Assembly (NCBI RefSeq): GCF_900129905.1
Contig: NZ_FQXG01000005.1
Location: 398,735 to 462,734, forward strand
Length of the DNA stretch: 64,000 nt
Direction of reading: 5' to 3'
Source of the DNA: Ferrimonas marina
GTDB lineage: Bacteria; Pseudomonadota; Gammaproteobacteria; Enterobacterales; Shewanellaceae
Shown here one piece after another: positions 9,831-21,025 of this stretch; position 1 is the first letter of the stretch, and every line of letters starts with the position of its first letter. The translations under genes and the position numbers were made by a program. The notes below the pieces were generated by a model. It saw nothing but the letters and a program-made list of their open reading frames with translations, was not told the origin of the DNA and searched no databases.

Positions 9831-9895
9831 TTGAGTAGGATTTTCACCTCCCAATGGCCGTATCGCGCAGACAACCCGGGCTGGGTCACAGCGAC

Positions 9896-9920
9896 AAAAA
9901 AAGCGGCCCGAGGGCCGCCT
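9896..9920 (-). terminator. Rho-independent terminator of lpd
   Basis: GCGGCCC/GGGCCGC stem at 9903-9918 followed on the minus strand by seven to eight T. It begins about 15 nt past the lpd stop. Confidence 0.88.
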
Positions 9921-9935
9921 TTCAACGCCAGAAGA

Positions 9936-11366
9936 TCACTTCTTCTTCTTGGCCTTGGGGTTGGGCAGATCGGTGATGCTGCCCTCGTATACCTCGGCCG
10001 CCAGACCCACGGACTCGTGCAGGGTCGGGTGGGCGTGGATGGTCAGTGCCAAATCTTCGGCATCACAGCCCATCTCGATGGCCAGGCCAATCTCGCCCAG
10101 CAGCTCGCCGCCGTTGGTGCCAACAATGGCGCCACCGATCACGCGGTTGCTGTCCTTGTCGAAGATCAGCTTGGTCATGCCGTCGCTGCAATCGGAGGCG
10201 ATGGCACGGCCACTGGCTGCCCAGGGGAAGGTGGCGGTTTCGTAGTTGATGCCCTGCGCCTTGGCTTCCTTCTCGGTCAGGCCAACCCAGGCCACTTCCG
10301 GATCGGTGTAGGCGATGGAGGGGATCACCTTGGGATCGAAGTAGTGCTTCTTACCGGCAATCACTTCCGCCGCCACGTGGCCTTCATGCACACCTTTGTG
10401 CGCCAGCATCGGCTGACCAACGATGTCGCCGATGGCGTAGATGTGCGGCACGTTGGTGCGCATCTGCTTGTCAACGTTGATAAAGCCACGCTCATCCACG
10501 TTCACACCGGCGTTTTCCGCCGCCAGCAGCTTGCCGTTCGGCGCACGACCGATGGCCACCAGCACCGCGTCGTAACGCTGCGGCTCAGACGGGGCCTTCT
10601 TGCCTTCCATGGAGACGTAGATGCCATCGTCCTTGGCTTCGACCGCGGTCACCTTGGTTTCCAGCATGTACTTGAACTTCTTGCCGGTACGGCGGGTGAA
10701 GGGCTTCACCACGTCCTTATCGGCGGCCGGGATGACCTGGTCGAGCATCTCCACCACTTCCACCTGGCTGCCCAGGGAGTGGTAAACGGTGCCCATCTCC
10801 AGACCGATGATGCCGCCACCCATGATCAGCAGGCGCTCCGGCACGTTGCGCAGCTCCAGCGCATCGGTGGAGTCCCAGATCCGCGGATCTTCATGAGGAA
10901 TAAAGGGCAGCTCGATCGGGCGGGAGCCCGCGGCGATGATGGCGTTGTCGAACTTCACGGTGGTGACCTTGCCGTCATCACCGGTGACGTCGATGCTGTT
11001 GGCGCCGGTGAACTGGCCCTTGCCGTTGACCACCTTGACCTTACGCATCTTGGCCATGCCCCCGAGGCCGCCGGTCAGCTGACCAATCACGCCCTCTTTG
11101 TAGCTGCGGATCTTGTCCAGATCGATTTCCGGCTTGCCGAAGCTGATGCCGTGGGAAGAGACCATCTGCGCCTCTTCGATCACCTTGGCCATGTGCAGCA
11201 GGGCCTTGGAGGGGATACAACCGACATTGAGACACACACCGCCCAGGGTGCTGTAGCGTTCAATGATGACGGTCTCGAGGCCCAAGTCCGCGGCACGGAA
11301 AGCGGCGGAGTAACCTGCAGGGCCGGCGCCGAGTACAACAACCTGGGTCTTGATCTCGTTGCTCAT
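9936..11366 (-). CDS. lpd: Dihydrolipoyl dehydrogenase (E3)
   Basis: FAD-dependent E3 subunit that reoxidises dihydrolipoyl groups of pyruvate and 2-oxoglutarate dehydrogenases and the glycine cleavage system, passing electrons to NAD+. The 476-residue product (474 in E. coli) has the N-terminal FAD-binding GAGPAGYSAA, the redox-active pair C45/C50 in GGVCLNVGC, an NAD-binding GGGIIGLEMG and the C-terminal interface motif HAHPTLHES. The chosen ATG starts MSNEIKTQVVVLG; the open frame extends 15 codons further without homology. It follows aceF after 160 bp that contain a hairpin, so it may have its own promoter as in E. coli while also receiving pdhR-aceEF read-through. Confidence 0.97.
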   Translation of the reverse strand: MSNEIKTQVVVLGAGPAGYSAAFRAADLGLETVIIERYSTLGGVCLNVGCIPSKALLHMAKVIEEAQMVSSHGISFGKPEIDLDKIRSYKEGVIGQLTGGLGGMAKMRKVKVVNGKGQFTGANSIDVTGDDGKVTTVKFDNAIIAAGSRPIELPFIPHEDPRIWDSTDALELRNVPERLLIMGGGIIGLEMGTVYHSLGSQVEVVEMLDQVIPAADKDVVKPFTRRTGKKFKYMLETKVTAVEAKDDGIYVSMEGKKAPSEPQRYDAVLVAIGRAPNGKLLAAENAGVNVDERGFINVDKQMRTNVPHIYAIGDIVGQPMLAHKGVHEGHVAAEVIAGKKHYFDPKVIPSIAYTDPEVAWVGLTEKEAKAQGINYETATFPWAASGRAIASDCSDGMTKLIFDKDSNRVIGGAIVGTNGGELLGEIGLAIEMGCDAEDLALTIHAHPTLHESVGLAAEVYEGSITDLPNPKAKKKK

Positions 11367-11493
11367 GATATTCCTCTGATTATTCTGTAGTCCTTTTGGG
11401 GGCAACGGCATTGTACTGCCCCCGGAGTCGGAACAGAAGGCGGATCACAAAGAACCCCCTTCACGTGACACACACCCTGTTCATCCAAGCTGA

Positions 11494-11516
11494 CAACCGG
11501 CCGCGAGGGCCGGTTG
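11494..11516. other. Hairpin between aceF and lpd
   Basis: CAACCGGCC and GGCCGGTTG pair around a five-base loop, just after the aceF stop. There is no T-run on either strand. It may protect the aceEF message end or partly separate lpd transcription; this is inference. Confidence 0.45.
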
Positions 11517-11526
11517 CAGCGGGGTA

Positions 11527-13416
11527 TTACAGGGTCAACTTGCGGATATCGCTGAGGTAACCCGCCAGGGTTGAGCTGAAGCGGGCACCGTCGGCACCGT
11601 CGATCACCCGGTGGTCGTAGGACAGCGACAGCGGCAGGGTCAGACGCGGCACGAACTCCTTACCGTTCCATACCGGCTTCATCTCCGATTTGGAGACCCC
11701 GAGGATGGCCACTTCCGGCGCATTAACGATGGGGGTAAAGGCAGTACCGCCGATGCCACCCAGGCTGGAGATGGTGAAGCAGCCGCCCTGCATATCACCG
11801 GCGGTCAGCTTGCCACCGCGGGCCTTCTTGGAGATCGCCATCAGCTCCTGGGACAGCTCGTAGATCCCCTTCTTATTGACGTCGCGCACCACGGGTACCA
11901 CCAGGCCGTTGGGGGTATCCACCGCCACACCGACATTGATGTACTTCTTGAGGATGACGCTCTGGCCGTCTTCGGACAGGGAGCTGTTGAACTGGGGCAA
12001 GTCCGCCAGGGTCTTAGCCACCGCCTTGAGGATGAACACCAGCGGGGTGATCTTGAAGCCCAGCTCCTGCTTGGCCACCACGGCGTTTTGCTCCTTGCGG
12101 AACGCCTCCAGCTCGGTGATGTCCGCCTCGTCAAACTGGGTGACGTGGGGGATCATCGCCCAGTTGCGGGCCAGGTTGGCGCCGGAGATCTTCTTGATCT
12201 TTGACAGCGGCTTCTCTTCCACCTCGCCAAACTTGGCGAAGTCCACCTTGGGCCAGGGGATCAGATCCAGGCCACCACCATTGCCCGCCGGGGCTGAAGC
12301 CACCTTGCCGGACTGCACCTGAGCCAGGGCCGCCTTAACGTAAGCTTCCACGTCCTCTTTGAGGATCCGGCGCTTGCGACCGGTACCGGTCACCCGGGAC
12401 AGGTCAACACCCAGCTCACGCGCCATGCGGCGGATCACCGGGGTGGCGTAGGCGTAGGCACTGTTTTCGATAAAGCCGGTGCCCGGTTCAGTATGTGCCA
12501 CCTGATCGGAGGCCACCGGGGCCGGGTGCGGCATCTTGCCCTTGGGCTCATCCGCCGGAGCGGGGGCCACCGGAGCCGGTGCAGGGGCTGCACCAGCCAC
12601 CTCGAACTCCATGATCAGGCTGCCGGTGGAGACCTTGTCACCCACGGCAATGGTGATGGCCTTCACCGTGCCGGCGAACGGCGCTGGCACCTCCATGGAG
12701 GCCTTGTCGCCCTCCACGGTGATCAGGGATTGCTCCTCCTCGATGCTGTCGCCCACGGCCACCAGCACCTCGGTCACTTCCACCTCGTCACCACCAATAT
12801 CCGGCACCGCAACGCTTTGTACGCTGGTGCTGGCCGGGGCCGCCGGTGCAGCAGCGGCAGCCGGAGCGGCCTCGACTGGGGCCGCGCCGCCCACTTCGAA
12901 CTCCATGATCAGGCTGCCTGTGTTGACCTTATCGCCCACCGAGATGGTGATGGATTTCACCGTGCCGGCGAAGGGGGCCGGGACCTCCATGGAGGCCTTG
13001 TCGCCCTCCACGGTGATCAGGGATTGCTCCTCCTCGATCTGGTCACCCACCGCCACCAGGATCTCGGTCACCTCCACCTCGTCGCCACCGATGTCCGGCA
13101 CCGCAACGGATTTCACCTCGGAGGCTGCTGCCGGGGCCGCGGCGGCCGGAGCCGGTGCCGCTGCTGCGGCAGGCTCGGCTGCGCCTTCGGCTTCAAACTC
13201 CATGATCAGGGAGCCAGTCACGACCTTGTCGCCCACCGCTACCTTGATCGCCTTGACCACACCGGCCTGGCTGGCCGGCACCTCCATGGAGGCCTTATCG
13301 CCCTCCACGGTGATCAGGGATTGTTCCTCTTCGATCCGGTCGCCCACGGCCACCAGGATCTCGGTCACTTCAACTTCGTCAGCACCAATATCGGGTACGT
13401 TGATTTCAATAGACAT
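11527..13416 (-). CDS. aceF: Pyruvate dehydrogenase E2, dihydrolipoamide acetyltransferase
   Basis: Core E2 component that transfers acetyl groups from E1 to CoA. The 629-residue protein carries three lipoyl domains (about 1-75, 103-174, 202-272), each with the lipoylated Lys in EGDKASMEV (41, 140, 239), joined by Ala/Pro-rich swinging linkers. The E1/E3-binding domain is at about 323-361 ([15 protein letters not shown]) and the catalytic domain ends with DHRVIDG (601-607). Three lipoyl domains are also found in E. coli AceF (630 residues). The gene starts 14 bp after the aceE stop, consistent with co-transcription. The three lipoyl-coding segments are very similar at DNA level, a substrate for unequal recombination. 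Confidence 0.97.
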   Translation of the reverse strand: MSIEINVPDIGADEVEVTEILVAVGDRIEEEQSLITVEGDKASMEVPASQAGVVKAIKVAVGDKVVTGSLIMEFEAEGAAEPAAAAAPAPAAAAPAAASEVKSVAVPDIGGDEVEVTEILVAVGDQIEEEQSLITVEGDKASMEVPAPFAGTVKSITISVGDKVNTGSLIMEFEVGGAAPVEAAPAAAAAPAAPASTSVQSVAVPDIGGDEVEVTEVLVAVGDSIEEEQSLITVEGDKASMEVPAPFAGTVKAITIAVGDKVSTGSLIMEFEVAGAAPAPAPVAPAPADEPKGKMPHPAPVASDQVAHTEPGTGFIENSAYAYATPVIRRMARELGVDLSRVTGTGRKRRILKEDVEAYVKAALAQVQSGKVASAPAGNGGGLDLIPWPKVDFAKFGEVEEKPLSKIKKISGANLARNWAMIPHVTQFDEADITELEAFRKEQNAVVAKQELGFKITPLVFILKAVAKTLADLPQFNSSLSEDGQSVILKKYINVGVAVDTPNGLVVPVVRDVNKKGIYELSQELMAISKKARGGKLTAGDMQGGCFTISSLGGIGGTAFTPIVNAPEVAILGVSKSEMKPVWNGKEFVPRLTLPLSLSYDHRVIDGADGARFSSTLAGYLSDIRKLTL

Positions 13417-13430
13417 GGTCAGGCAATCCC

Positions 13431-16097
13431 TTAAGCGTAAAGCGGGTTAACTTTGTCAGCGTCGATGCCGTACTTGGCGATGGCGTCGGCCACCACACTC
13501 TTGTCCAGCTCGCCACGGTTGGCCAGTTCGTTCAGGGCGGCGACCACCACGTAGTGGGCATTCACCTCGAAGTGGCGACGCAGGTTGGCACGGCTGTCGG
13601 AGCGGCCAAAGCCGTCGGTGCCCAGCACCTTGTAGCTGTCCGCCGGGATGAAGGCCCGCACCTGCTCGGCGTAGTTCTTCATGTAATCGGTGGCGGCGAT
13701 GGTGGGGGCGTCGCCCAGCACCTCGGTGATGTAAGGGGTACGCGCCGCCTCGGTGGGGTGCAGCATGTTCCAGCGCTCCACGTCCTGACCGTCGCGGGTC
13801 AGCTCGTTGAAGGAGGTCACGGAGAACACGTCAGAGCCGATGCCGTACTCTTCGGACAGGATCTGGGCCGCTTCGCGCACCTGCATCATGATGGTGCCGG
13901 AGGACAGCAGCTGGACCTGGGCTTTATCACCCTGGTAGGACTCCAGCTTGTAGATCCCCTTGCGGATCCCCTCCTCGGCGCCTTCCGGCATGGCCGGCTG
14001 GGCGTAGTTCTCGTTCATCAGGGTCAGGTAGTAGAACACGTTCTCCTGCTCCGGCCCGTACATGCGCTGGATACCGTCTTGCATGATCACCGCCACCTCG
14101 TAGGCAAAGGTGGGATCGTAGCTGATGCAGTTCGGCACGGTGTTGGCCAGCACCAGGCTGTGACCATCTTCGTGCTGCAGACCTTCACCATTGAGGGTGG
14201 TACGACCGGCAGTGGCACCGAGCAGGAAGCCACGGGCCTGTTGGTCGCCCGCCATCCAGGCCATGTCGCCCACACGCTGGAAGCCGAACATGGAGTAGTA
14301 GATGTAGAAGGGGATCATCGGCAGATCGTTGGTGCTGTAGCTGGTCGCCGCGGCCACCCAGGAGCTCATCGCCCCCAGCTCGTTGATCCCTTCCTGCAAT
14401 ACCTGACCGGAGGTGGACTCCTTGTAGTAGGAGACGACGTCACGATCCTGCGGGGTGTAGTGCTGACCCTTGGGGTTGTAGATGCCGATCTGGCGGAACA
14501 GCCCTTCCATACCAAAGGTACGCGCCTCATCGGCGATGATCGGCACGATATTCTTGCCGATGCCCTTGTCCTTGAGCAGCAGGTTCAAGGCACGGACAAA
14601 GCCCATGGTGGTGGAGATGTCGCGCTTCTGGGCGTCCAGCAGGCCCTGGAAGCTGTCCAGTTTGGGCAGCTCCAGCGGCTGGGTAAAGTTGGGCAGACGC
14701 TGCGGGGTGTAGCCGTGCAGGGCCTCGCGGCGGCCGTGCAGGTAACGGTGCTCCGGCGAGCCCTGTTCCAGCTTGAGGTAGGGCAGCTCGGCCACCTGCT
14801 CGTCGGTCACCAGGTCCTGCAGGCCCAGACGGTCACGCAGGTGGACTACGTGGGTCATGTCCATCTTCTTGACCTGGTGGGCGATGTTCTTGCCCTCGGC
14901 GGCTTCGCCCATGCCGTAGCCTTTCACGGTCTTGGCCAGGATCACGGTGGGCTTGCCCTTGGTGGTCTTGGCGTTCATGTAGGCGGCGTAGAGCTTGGAG
15001 GAGGAGTGGCCACCGCGCTGCAGGGCGAAGATCTCCTCGTCGGTCATGTCCGCCACCAGGGCAGCGGTTTCCGGGTAGCGACCGAAGAAGTGCTCACGCA
15101 CGTAGGCGCCGTTCTTGGCCTTGTAGGTCTGGTAGTCGCCGTCCACGGTTTCGTTCATCAGCTGCAGCAGCTTACCGGTGGTGTCCTTGGCCAGCAGCTT
15201 GTCCCAGCCGTTGCCCCAGATCACCTTGACCACGTTCCAGCCGGCACCTTTAAACAGGCCTTCCAGCTCCTGGATGATCTTGCCGTTACCCATTACCGGG
15301 CCGTCCAGGCGCTGCAGGTTACAGTTGATCAGGAAGCAGAGGTTATCCAGGCCTTCACGGGCAGCGAAGGAGATGGCACCACGGGATTCCGGCTCATCCA
15401 TCTCACCGTCACCCAGGTAGGCGTAGACGCGCTGCTCCTTGGTGTCCTTCAGGCCACGGCCATCCAGGTACTTGAGGAAACGAGCCTGGTAGATGGCGCT
15501 GATCGGGCCCAGGCCCATGGACACGGTGGGGAACTGCCAGAAGTTCGGCATCAGCTTGGGGTGGGGGTAGGAGGAGATCCCCTCGCCATCCACCTCCTGG
15601 CGGAAGTTGTCCAGCTGCTCTTCGCTCAGGCGGCCTTCGATAAAGGCACGTGCGTAGATGCCGGGGGAGATGTGGCCCTGGTAGTAGACCAGATCGCCGC
15701 CGTCTTTCTCATTGGGGGCACGGAACAGGTGGTTGAAGCCGACTTCGTAGAAGGCCGCAGCAGACTGGTAGGATGCCATGTGGCCGCCCAGGTCCAGGTT
15801 CTTCTTGGAGGCGCGCAGCACGATCATGATGGCGTTCCAGCGGATGATGCTACGGATGCGGCGCTCGATGCTCATGTCACCCGGGTAAGCGGGCTCATCG
15901 GCAGGGGCGATGGTGTTGATGTAGTTGGTGTTAATCCCGGTAGGAAGATCAACGCCGTCGAGGCGGGCTTTGTGGATCATCTGTTCCAGCAGGAATTGGG
16001 CCCGTTCTACCCCATCTTCCTGCATCACGGCACTGAGTGCCTCTAGCCATTCCTGGGTTTCTTGTTTATCGACATCGTGATGAATGGTGTCTGACAT
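13431..16097 (-). CDS. aceE: Pyruvate dehydrogenase E1, homodimeric type
   Basis: Thiamine-diphosphate-dependent decarboxylase that oxidises pyruvate and reductively acetylates the E2 lipoyl groups. The 888-residue length equals the homodimeric gammaproteobacterial family (887 in E. coli). The ThDP/Mg signature starts at [10 protein letters not shown] and ends near [10 protein letters not shown], and residues 1-30 hold the acidic N-terminus that binds E2. It lies 60 bp downstream of pdhR and 14 bp upstream of aceF, so the three genes form an operon. Control by PdhR through the boxes upstream of pdhR is expected. Confidence 0.98.
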   Translation of the reverse strand: MSDTIHHDVDKQETQEWLEALSAVMQEDGVERAQFLLEQMIHKARLDGVDLPTGINTNYINTIAPADEPAYPGDMSIERRIRSIIRWNAIMIVLRASKKNLDLGGHMASYQSAAAFYEVGFNHLFRAPNEKDGGDLVYYQGHISPGIYARAFIEGRLSEEQLDNFRQEVDGEGISSYPHPKLMPNFWQFPTVSMGLGPISAIYQARFLKYLDGRGLKDTKEQRVYAYLGDGEMDEPESRGAISFAAREGLDNLCFLINCNLQRLDGPVMGNGKIIQELEGLFKGAGWNVVKVIWGNGWDKLLAKDTTGKLLQLMNETVDGDYQTYKAKNGAYVREHFFGRYPETAALVADMTDEEIFALQRGGHSSSKLYAAYMNAKTTKGKPTVILAKTVKGYGMGEAAEGKNIAHQVKKMDMTHVVHLRDRLGLQDLVTDEQVAELPYLKLEQGSPEHRYLHGRREALHGYTPQRLPNFTQPLELPKLDSFQGLLDAQKRDISTTMGFVRALNLLLKDKGIGKNIVPIIADEARTFGMEGLFRQIGIYNPKGQHYTPQDRDVVSYYKESTSGQVLQEGINELGAMSSWVAAATSYSTNDLPMIPFYIYYSMFGFQRVGDMAWMAGDQQARGFLLGATAGRTTLNGEGLQHEDGHSLVLANTVPNCISYDPTFAYEVAVIMQDGIQRMYGPEQENVFYYLTLMNENYAQPAMPEGAEEGIRKGIYKLESYQGDKAQVQLLSSGTIMMQVREAAQILSEEYGIGSDVFSVTSFNELTRDGQDVERWNMLHPTEAARTPYITEVLGDAPTIAATDYMKNYAEQVRAFIPADSYKVLGTDGFGRSDSRANLRRHFEVNAHYVVVAALNELANRGELDKSVVADAIAKYGIDADKVNPLYA

Positions 16098-16157
16098 GAG
16101 CTATGCCCTTAGGTTTCCACGCCGCCTCGATAGCGACTAATTGTGAGTGGAGCGCCC

Positions 16158-16916
16158 CTATATGAGGTCGTTCCGCATTCTTCGCAAACTGCGTTGCTGG
16201 CGGCTGTCTTCGCGACGCACCTCCAGCGTGACTTCTTCGATGTAGGCCAGGTGGTCGTTGGAGGCTTGGCGTGCCTTCTCCGGCTCGCGCTTGAGAATGG
16301 CCTCCACCAGCGCTTCCCGGTGGGTATTTGCCACCTCGGAAGACCCCTCCCGGCGGTACAACAGTTCCAGGTTTTCCGCGATGTTCCGACGCAGCAACGG
16401 CGCCAGACTCAACACCAGGTGCAGCATGGCCACGTTGTGAGATGCCTCCGCCACCGAGCCGTAGAAATCGACGATGGCCTTGGACTCCTCTTCGTGGTTG
16501 CCCTGCACCTCCTTGATGATCTGTACCTTGCGTCGCATCGATGCGTGATCGGCATCGGTGCCCCGCAGCGCGGCGTAGTAAGCCATCATCCCCTCGGTGG
16601 CATGACGGAACTCCAACAGGTCGTATTGCGACTCTGGGTTGTTGGCGAGCAGTTCCACCAGCGGGTCAGACAGGCTGTTCCACAGCTGTTGCTTAACGTA
16701 GGTACCGCCTCCCTGGCGGCGGGTCAGCACCCCTTTTGCCTCCAGCTTCTGGATCGCCTCCCGCAAAGAGGGGCGCGATACCTCAAACTGAACGGCCAAC
16801 TCCCGCTCCGGCGGCAGTTTCTGGCCCGGCTTCAAGCTGCCTTCCAGCACCATCTTTTCCAATTCTTTGACGATGACGTCGGACAGCTTCGGCTGATTAA
16901 TTCTGCGGTAGGCCAT
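16158..16916 (-). CDS. pdhR: Pyruvate-responsive GntR-family repressor
   Basis: PdhR represses pdhR-aceEF and is released by pyruvate. The 252-residue protein (254 in E. coli) starts MAYRRINQPKLSD, nearly the same N-terminus as E. coli PdhR; the open frame continues 27 codons upstream without homology. The winged helix spans about 10-75 (LPPERELAVQFEVSRPSLREAI, then the wing RRQGGGTYV), and the FCD effector domain about 95-230. Two matches to the PdhR operator lie upstream at 16951-16966 and 17087-17101, the nearer only about 35 bp from the ATG, so autorepression is very likely. Confidence 0.96.
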   Translation of the reverse strand: MAYRRINQPKLSDVIVKELEKMVLEGSLKPGQKLPPERELAVQFEVSRPSLREAIQKLEAKGVLTRRQGGGTYVKQQLWNSLSDPLVELLANNPESQYDLLEFRHATEGMMAYYAALRGTDADHASMRRKVQIIKEVQGNHEEESKAIVDFYGSVAEASHNVAMLHLVLSLAPLLRRNIAENLELLYRREGSSEVANTHREALVEAILKREPEKARQASNDHLAYIEEVTLEVRREDSRQQRSLRRMRNDLI

Positions 16917-16950
16917 AAAGCGTTTTATTCCAAAGGTTAATGAAACGTGA

Positions 16951-16966
16951 AATTGGTATGACCATT
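16951..16966. promoter_or_regulatory. PdhR operator, proximal box
   Basis: AATTGGTATGACCATT matches the known PdhR box (ATTGGTNNNACCAAT) almost perfectly. It is centred about 43 bp upstream of the pdhR start, where it would overlap promoter elements. Confidence 0.85.
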
Positions 16967-17086
16967 GAAACCTGCGACGAAATGTAGCAGACCTCACACA
17001 ACCAAATCAATACTTTTGAGCCCCATCACAAAACCGCTTTAGGGTGTGATGGTCAACATTGCATGATTATGGCAGGCAAATGACTA

Positions 17087-17101
17087 GATGGTCAGACCAA
17101 T
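17087..17101. promoter_or_regulatory. PdhR-type operator, distal box
   Basis: On the minus strand this reads ATTGGTCTGACCATC, with the TGGT-N3-ACCA core of PdhR and related FCD-GntR sites. Its centre is about 135 bp (close to 13 helical turns) from the proximal box. Binding by another FCD regulator such as FadR or LldR is possible. Confidence 0.6.
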
Positions 17102-17132
17102 GCAATAGGGAGAGTAAGTTGGGGCTGCAGCT

Positions 17133-17984
17133 TTACTGCAGCACACCAAAGATGGTGAGCAGGGAGACCACCACCAGCAACAGGATCAGGTTACGCTTGG
17201 CCAGCTGCAGCAGGGCGAAGGTGGACTGCACACTGACGGGATCGTCGGAGTGCTCCGGCAGGTCTTCCGCCGCCAGCGCCACCTCGGTGATCAGGGTACG
17301 GGCTGGCGCAAAGGGATCCAACAGTCGCGGCAACAGCTGACCCATCGCTCGGCTGAAGTGACCGGACAGGGCAAAACCCAGCGCCACGATCCGCGCCGGC
17401 AACCAGTCCAGCAGGTGCATCAGGGTGGGCACCAGCGGCCGCTTCAGCTCCTGCTGACAAAAGTGATCGTGGTAGGCCCGCACGGTGCTGTAGAACAGCG
17501 CCGCCGCCGGCCCCAGGGCGACAAAGTAGAGTGCCACCGCGGCGTAATAGCGGTAGTTGATCCAGGCCGCCAGCTGGCCCATGTGCTCACCCATCTCACT
17601 TTCCGAGGCGCCGGCCTCGTCACCGGTCTCATCCAGTTGCTGGGCATGGTGATAACAGCTTTGGGTATCGCCGCGGCAGGCGGCATTAAGGTACTCGCGG
17701 AAGCGGTCACGCAGCGGCTGGTGGGCAAACAGCACCAGGCCGGTGCCGATCCACAGCAGCAGATGGAGCAAGCCAAACAGGCGCCCCTCGAGGAAACCCG
17801 CCAGCAGGTGCAGCAGTACCGCAGGCAGCAACAGGGTCAGCAGCATCTGCGGCAGCTGATCCAGCTTGTCATCGTCAAAGCTGGCCTGACGGTAGCGCTC
17901 AAACAGGGTTTCGAATTGCAGCTTGGGGCTAAGCACCTTGGCGCGTTCCAGCAACAGCACCAACAGCAGAGAAAACAGGGCCAT
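17133..17984 (-). CDS. ampE: Regulatory signalling modulator AmpE, inner-membrane protein
   Basis: AmpE accompanies AmpD and is linked to beta-lactamase induction and cell-wall recycling; its biochemical activity is unsettled. The 283-residue product (284 in E. coli) has hydrophobic segments at about 2-15, 40-90, 150-175 and a C-terminal helix ending LTIFGVLQ. The ATG at 17984 lies one base after the ampD stop codon, so translation is probably coupled; the open frame upstream is an ampD shadow. Downstream there is a gap to pdhR with the operator pair. Confidence 0.92.
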   Translation of the reverse strand: MALFSLLLVLLLERAKVLSPKLQFETLFERYRQASFDDDKLDQLPQMLLTLLLPAVLLHLLAGFLEGRLFGLLHLLLWIGTGLVLFAHQPLRDRFREYLNAACRGDTQSCYHHAQQLDETGDEAGASESEMGEHMGQLAAWINYRYYAAVALYFVALGPAAALFYSTVRAYHDHFCQQELKRPLVPTLMHLLDWLPARIVALGFALSGHFSRAMGQLLPRLLDPFAPARTLITEVALAAEDLPEHSDDPVSVQSTFALLQLAKRNLILLLVVVSLLTIFGVLQ

Positions 17985-17985
17985 A

Positions 17986-18588
17986 TCAATCGTCCAATAA
18001 TCGGTAGAAGTCGTCCCAGTCAAACGCCGGGCCCGGATCGGTCTTGCGACCCGGGGCGATATCACTGTGCCCCGCAATGCGGGAGCGAGTCAGCATAGGA
18101 TACTGTTCCATCAGGGATTTAGTCACCCCGGCAAGGGCCTGATACTGCGCATTTTCATAGGGGATGTGATCGCCCCCTTCCAACTCGATACCGATAGAGA
18201 AATCGTTACACCCACTGCGGCCCTCAAACTCACTGACCCCGGCATGCCAGGCGCGGCGGTCAAAGGGCACATATTGCACCATCGAACCGTCCCGTCGGAT
18301 CAGCAGATGGGCTGAGACCTCCAGCCCCACCACCTCCTCCAGCCCGGGAAGCTGCGGCTGCACGCAACCCAGAAACAGCTGATGGATAAAGGGCGCGCCA
18401 AACAGACCGGCTGGCAGGGTGATGTTGTGGACCACCAGCAGGCTGACTTGCTCTCCCTCCGGGCGCGGCCCCTGGTGCGGCGAGAAGCAGTGATGGGCGG
18501 CTAACAGGTAGCGGCCCTGGGGGTCGAGCGCATAGCTATTGGTGGGATCGGCCCCGGGTTTCTCCGGCAAGCCGTGGCCAGTAATCAT
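17986..18588 (-). CDS. ampD: 1,6-anhydro-N-acetylmuramyl-L-alanine amidase
   Basis: Cytosolic zinc amidase that removes the peptide from anhydro-muropeptides during cell-wall recycling. The Amidase_2 fold shows the zinc ligands His (LLVVHN), His (AGHSDIAPG) and Asp in the KTDPG that follows, plus the family motif RAWHAGVS and NDFSIGIELEG. Length 200 residues against 183 in E. coli. I chose the ATG at 18588 because AAGGA lies six bases upstream; the open frame continues to 18660 without homology. It is followed with 1 bp spacing by ampE and diverges from the retropepsin-like gene. Confidence 0.94.
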   Translation of the reverse strand: MITGHGLPEKPGADPTNSYALDPQGRYLLAAHHCFSPHQGPRPEGEQVSLLVVHNITLPAGLFGAPFIHQLFLGCVQPQLPGLEEVVGLEVSAHLLIRRDGSMVQYVPFDRRAWHAGVSEFEGRSGCNDFSIGIELEGGDHIPYENAQYQALAGVTKSLMEQYPMLTRSRIAGHSDIAPGRKTDPGPAFDWDDFYRLLDD

Positions 18589-18647
18589 GGTAATTCCTTC
18601 AACCCTCGCAAATAATGAAGCTAATCCCTCACCATAACAGTGATGCC

Positions 18648-20017
<1,370 letters not shown>

Positions 20018-20022
20018 GCGCA

Positions 20023-20064
20023 GGTGCTAGGTGCTAGGTGCTAGGTGCTAGGTGCTAGGTGCTA
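20023..20064 (+). repeat. Heptamer tandem array (GGTGCTA)6 after nadC
   Basis: Six perfect copies starting 5 nt after the nadC TAA and reading GGTGCTA in the sense of nadC. The array precedes the nadC terminator, so it is probably transcribed as the 3' UTR. Same unit and orientation rule as the array after dolP. Confidence 0.95.
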
Positions 20065-20157
20065 GTAGGGAAGTAATCCTTAAATCACCCAAAAGTACGA
20101 CCACCCTAGCCAAAAAATGCATCCGACACCGAATGAAATAACAAAATGCAAATAGTC

Positions 20158-20182
20158 AATCCCCCTGATGGGGGATTTTTTG
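20158..20182 (+). terminator. Rho-independent terminator of nadC
   Basis: AATCCCCC-TGAT-GGGGGATT followed by TTTTG. It lies about 140 nt after the nadC stop and separates nadC from pilA. Confidence 0.88.
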
Positions 20183-20368
20183 TTCGTTTATTATTTTCTA
20201 AGGATCGGGAATAAATTGGAACACTTGCCCAGCCAGAGCCTCCAAACTAAGAACGATCCGGAGACTGAATTACTAAAAGCCAGGATCTGATCGCAACTTT
20301 CCCGGTTCTCACCTGCCTAGTTGTTACCATTGCGTTATAAAAAACAGTTGAATACACTCGTTTTTGTA

Positions 20369-20419
20369 CCTCTCAAGTGTGTTGCATCCATGCAAATTTG
20401 AGAGGCAGCGTGACGTCAC
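20369..20419. promoter_or_regulatory. Nested inverted repeats in the pilA upstream region
   Basis: Outer arms CCTCTCAA (20369-20376) and TTGAGAGG (20398-20405) enclose inner arms TTGCAT and ATGCAA separated by two bases. A perfect 10-bp palindrome, GTGACGTCAC, follows at 20410-20419. They end about 80 bp before the pilA start, so they may be operators or a folded leader. I found no convincing sigma-54 -24/-12 pair here and cannot place the promoter. Confidence 0.5.
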
Positions 20420-20497
20420 CAGGCAAGCTTCAGCACGGTTTGGTCGGACGCTTCAACCAACTTGAGACACGGATATCCATTCTGGACGGAGATGATG

Positions 20498-20962
20498 ATG
20501 AAACGGACTCAACAAAAGGGCTTTACCCTGATCGAGCTGATGATTGTGGTTGCAATCGTCGGTATCTTGGCCGCGGTTGCACTTCCTGCATATTCTAACT
20601 ACACCAAGAAATCCAACTTTACTCATTTGGTTGCCGCAACAAGCGGCGCAAAGACCGCTGTAGAAGTATGTTCGCAGTCGTTTCCTGGCACCGGGAACAC
20701 CAACTGTGTAGCAAATTCAAATGGCGTTCCCAATACAGTCACTGCTGGTACCACCGGCAATGACACAATTGGGCTTGCGGTTAACTTTTCTAGCACTACT
20801 GCTGTGACGGTTACTTCAACCGCTCCTGCAGATGGCATTGGTTCCTTGGCGTCAGGGCACACCTATGTCTTGACTGGTACGGTAAATGCCACTACCGGTG
20901 CGATAACTTGGGTCGGGGCCTGTAAAAACGGCGCCAACACCGTTACTGATTACTGTCCGTGA
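20498..20962 (+). CDS. pilA: Type IV major pilin, prepilin with N-terminal methylation motif
   Basis: The 154-residue prepilin has the leader MKRTQQKG cut by PilD before Phe, and the class III helix [24 protein letters not shown] with Glu at mature position 5. Two cysteine pairs (VEVCSQS/TNCVAN and GACKNG/TDYCP) could form the alpha-beta loop and D-region disulfides; the middle is rich in Thr, Asn, Gly and Ala. Three consecutive ATG codons start at 20492; I chose the third (20498) because GGAG then lies six bases upstream. The region is visibly more AT-rich than its neighbours. It is followed by a hairpin and pilB. Confidence 0.94.
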   Translation: MKRTQQKGFTLIELMIVVAIVGILAAVALPAYSNYTKKSNFTHLVAATSGAKTAVEVCSQSFPGTGNTNCVANSNGVPNTVTAGTTGNDTIGLAVNFSSTTAVTVTSTAPADGIGSLASGHTYVLTGTVNATTGAITWVGACKNGANTVTDYCP

Positions 20963-20970
20963 CATTAAGG

Positions 20971-21003
20971 AACGGCGGGTCATTTAGACCCGCCGTTTCG
21001 CCT
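20971..21003 (+). terminator. Hairpin terminator between pilA and pilB
   Basis: AACGGCGGGTC (20971-20981) pairs with GACCCGCCGTT (20987-20997), followed by TCGCCTTT. The short mixed T-tract suggests partial termination, which would allow much more pilA than pilBCD message. Confidence 0.7.
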
Positions 21004-21025
21004 TTAATGACAAGGCAATGTATTA

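Noticed and set aside
20215-20235. Possible sigma-54 promoter for pilA (TGGAACACTTGCC)
   Set aside because: The GG to GC distance is three bases too short for a -24/-12 element.
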